Shown here piece after piece: positions 6,225 to 6,827 of a stretch of DNA of 6,827 bases. Source of the DNA: Planctomycetota bacterium. Lineage in GTDB: Bacteria; Planctomycetota; B129-G9. The stretch covers positions 1 to 6,827 of the forward strand of contig QNCA01000072.1 in assembly GCA_003644325.1 (NCBI GenBank). The letters are read 5' to 3'. The position numbers and the translations under genes are program-made. Positions within the stretch are counted from its first letter, which is position 1; every line of letters begins with the position of its first letter. The notes beneath the pieces were generated by a model. The model searched no databases, had not been told where the DNA came from, and worked only from the letters and a program-made list of their open reading frames with translations.

Positions 6225-6265
6225 TCGGAGGAGACAACGTTGTCGGAGGATCAAAGACAACTTTG
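6225..6265 (+). repeat. Duplicated translation-start region with palindrome
   Basis: Two imperfect copies stand head to tail. Copy A (6225-6242) is TCGGAGGA followed directly by GACAACGTTG. Copy B (6243-6265) is TCGGAGGA, five extra bases (TCAAA), then GACAACTTTG. Each copy holds a Shine-Dalgarno core and a TTG. The TTG of copy A (6240-6242) begins the methyltransferase; the TTG of copy B (6263-6265) is out of frame and would stop after eight codons. The junction of the copies also creates the perfect 12-bp palindrome GACAACGTTGTC (6233-6244) across the start codon. Confidence 0.7.
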
Positions 6266-6827
6266 GGAACGGATATGGCGCCGCCGTGACAGCGGGCGAT
6301 TCAATACCTCTCTACTGAGCCATTCCGCGTTGATGATACGCGATGCCGCCGGCAGGAGCCGCGGAACGGTGCTTGACTGGGGTTGTGGAAGCGGGGGCTT
6401 CCTGGAGTTTCTTGGGAGCGTTGCAAGCCATGTCGTCGGCGCGGATGTTTCACGAAACGCTCTCCAGGCCGCCCGACACAATCTGGACGCCGGGGGGACT
6501 CGCCTTTCTTTGCTTCAAGCCCCGCTGCGGAGGCTGCCCTTCCGAAGCAATTCCTTTTCCGGAATCGTGAGCATGTATGCGATCAATCACGATACGCGCA
6601 AGGGGATTATGCAGGCCGGCCGGGAGTTTGTCCGTGTGCTCAGGCCCGGGGGATGGCTGGTCATCGGGCTTCCCGGCACCAGTGCGCGGAAAGGGAATCT
6701 GGAAATCCCGAAGGAGGGCATAGAGAAGGGCATACCGCATTATCGCGCCTCGCGCTCCGATCTGGCCGAGTTTCTGGCGGGGCTGGATGTGCTGGAGATA
6801 GCACAGAATGTCCGCGGGCTTCAGAAC
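6240..6827 (+). CDS. Class I SAM-dependent methyltransferase, 3' end outside window
   Basis: The first 196 residues of a class I (Rossmann-fold) S-adenosylmethionine methyltransferase are present; the frame is still open at the right edge. Motif I is VLDWGCGSGGFLEF (44-57), the SAM-binding glycine loop. It is followed by VVGADVS (65-71), in which D69 should hold the SAM ribose, then LPFRSNSFSGIVSMYAINH (99-117) and the post-motif VRVLRPGGWLVIG (131-143). This order fits the Methyltransf_11/UbiE-like superfamily. The substrate cannot be told: nothing in the N-terminus (residues 1-40, charged, WERIWRRRD) or the visible C-terminal part is diagnostic. The start is taken as TTG at 6240 because GGAGG (6227-6231) lies 8 bases upstream and a strong promoter precedes it. 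The next in-frame ATG (6333) would remove 31 plausible residues and has no comparable ribosome-binding site. It is transcribed away from the nucleotide genes, so a functional link to them is not implied. Confidence 0.88.
   Translation, partial: MSEDQRQLWERIWRRRDSGRFNTSLLSHSALMIRDAAGRSRGTVLDWGCGSGGFLEFLGSVASHVVGADVSRNALQAARHNLDAGGTRLSLLQAPLRRLPFRSNSFSGIVSMYAINHDTRKGIMQAGREFVRVLRPGGWLVIGLPGTSARKGNLEIPKEGIEKGIPHYRASRSDLAEFLAGLDVLEIAQNVRGLQN

Overview
The window is about 6.8 kb of GC-rich, densely coding bacterial chromosome. It holds five complete protein genes and one gene cut by the right edge. Nothing in it is a mobile element, a CRISPR array or an RNA gene. The organism cannot be named from this sequence. 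The GC-rich genes use the codons ATA (Ile) and AGG (Arg) freely, and a TCTTGAA-type heptamer repeat occurs in a leader. A class IB dihydroorotate dehydrogenase with its PyrK partner sits near a DUF444/SpoVR pair. This suggests an environmental bacterium outside the enteric group (a deltaproteobacterial, planctomycete or candidate-phylum type are possibilities), but that is a weak inference.

Left part (1-2731, + strand): a two-gene operon encodes a DUF444 (YeaH/YhbH) von Willebrand-A-like protein and a SpoVR/YcgB-family protein, overlapping by ATGA. In many bacteria these two go with the serine protein kinase PrkA (YeaG). No prkA is visible here, and its natural place would be left of the window. 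A perfect TATAAT lies at 12-17 and a four-copy heptamer repeat occupies the leader.

Centre (2732-2846): a 115-bp convergent intergenic region. It has a 13-bp palindrome, short tandem repeats and small hairpins next to the purD stop.

Middle and right (2847-6003, - strand): a pyrK-pyrD-purD cluster. PyrK (FAD/[2Fe-2S] electron-transfer subunit) and PyrD (catalytic subunit) together form NAD-linked dihydroorotate dehydrogenase of de novo pyrimidine synthesis. Their genes overlap by 4 bp. purD (GAR synthetase, de novo purine synthesis) follows 35 bp later with a strong ribosome-binding site, so one transcript probably feeds both nucleotide pathways. A near-consensus promoter (TTGACA, 17 bp, TAGAAT) precedes pyrK, with one palindrome in its spacer and another at the expected transcription start.

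Right edge (6004-6827): a divergent 236-bp control region, then a + strand class I SAM-dependent methyltransferase that starts with TTG and runs off the window. It has its own near-consensus promoter (TTGACG, 17 bp, TAGAAT). Its translation start region is a tandem imperfect duplication of Shine-Dalgarno plus start, with a perfect 12-bp palindrome over the start codon.

I see no convincing wholly new system. The points most worth following are the duplicated start region of the methyltransferase, the palindromes in the pyrK promoter, the joint pyrimidine/purine operon, and the DUF444-SpoVR pair, whose molecular function is still poorly understood.
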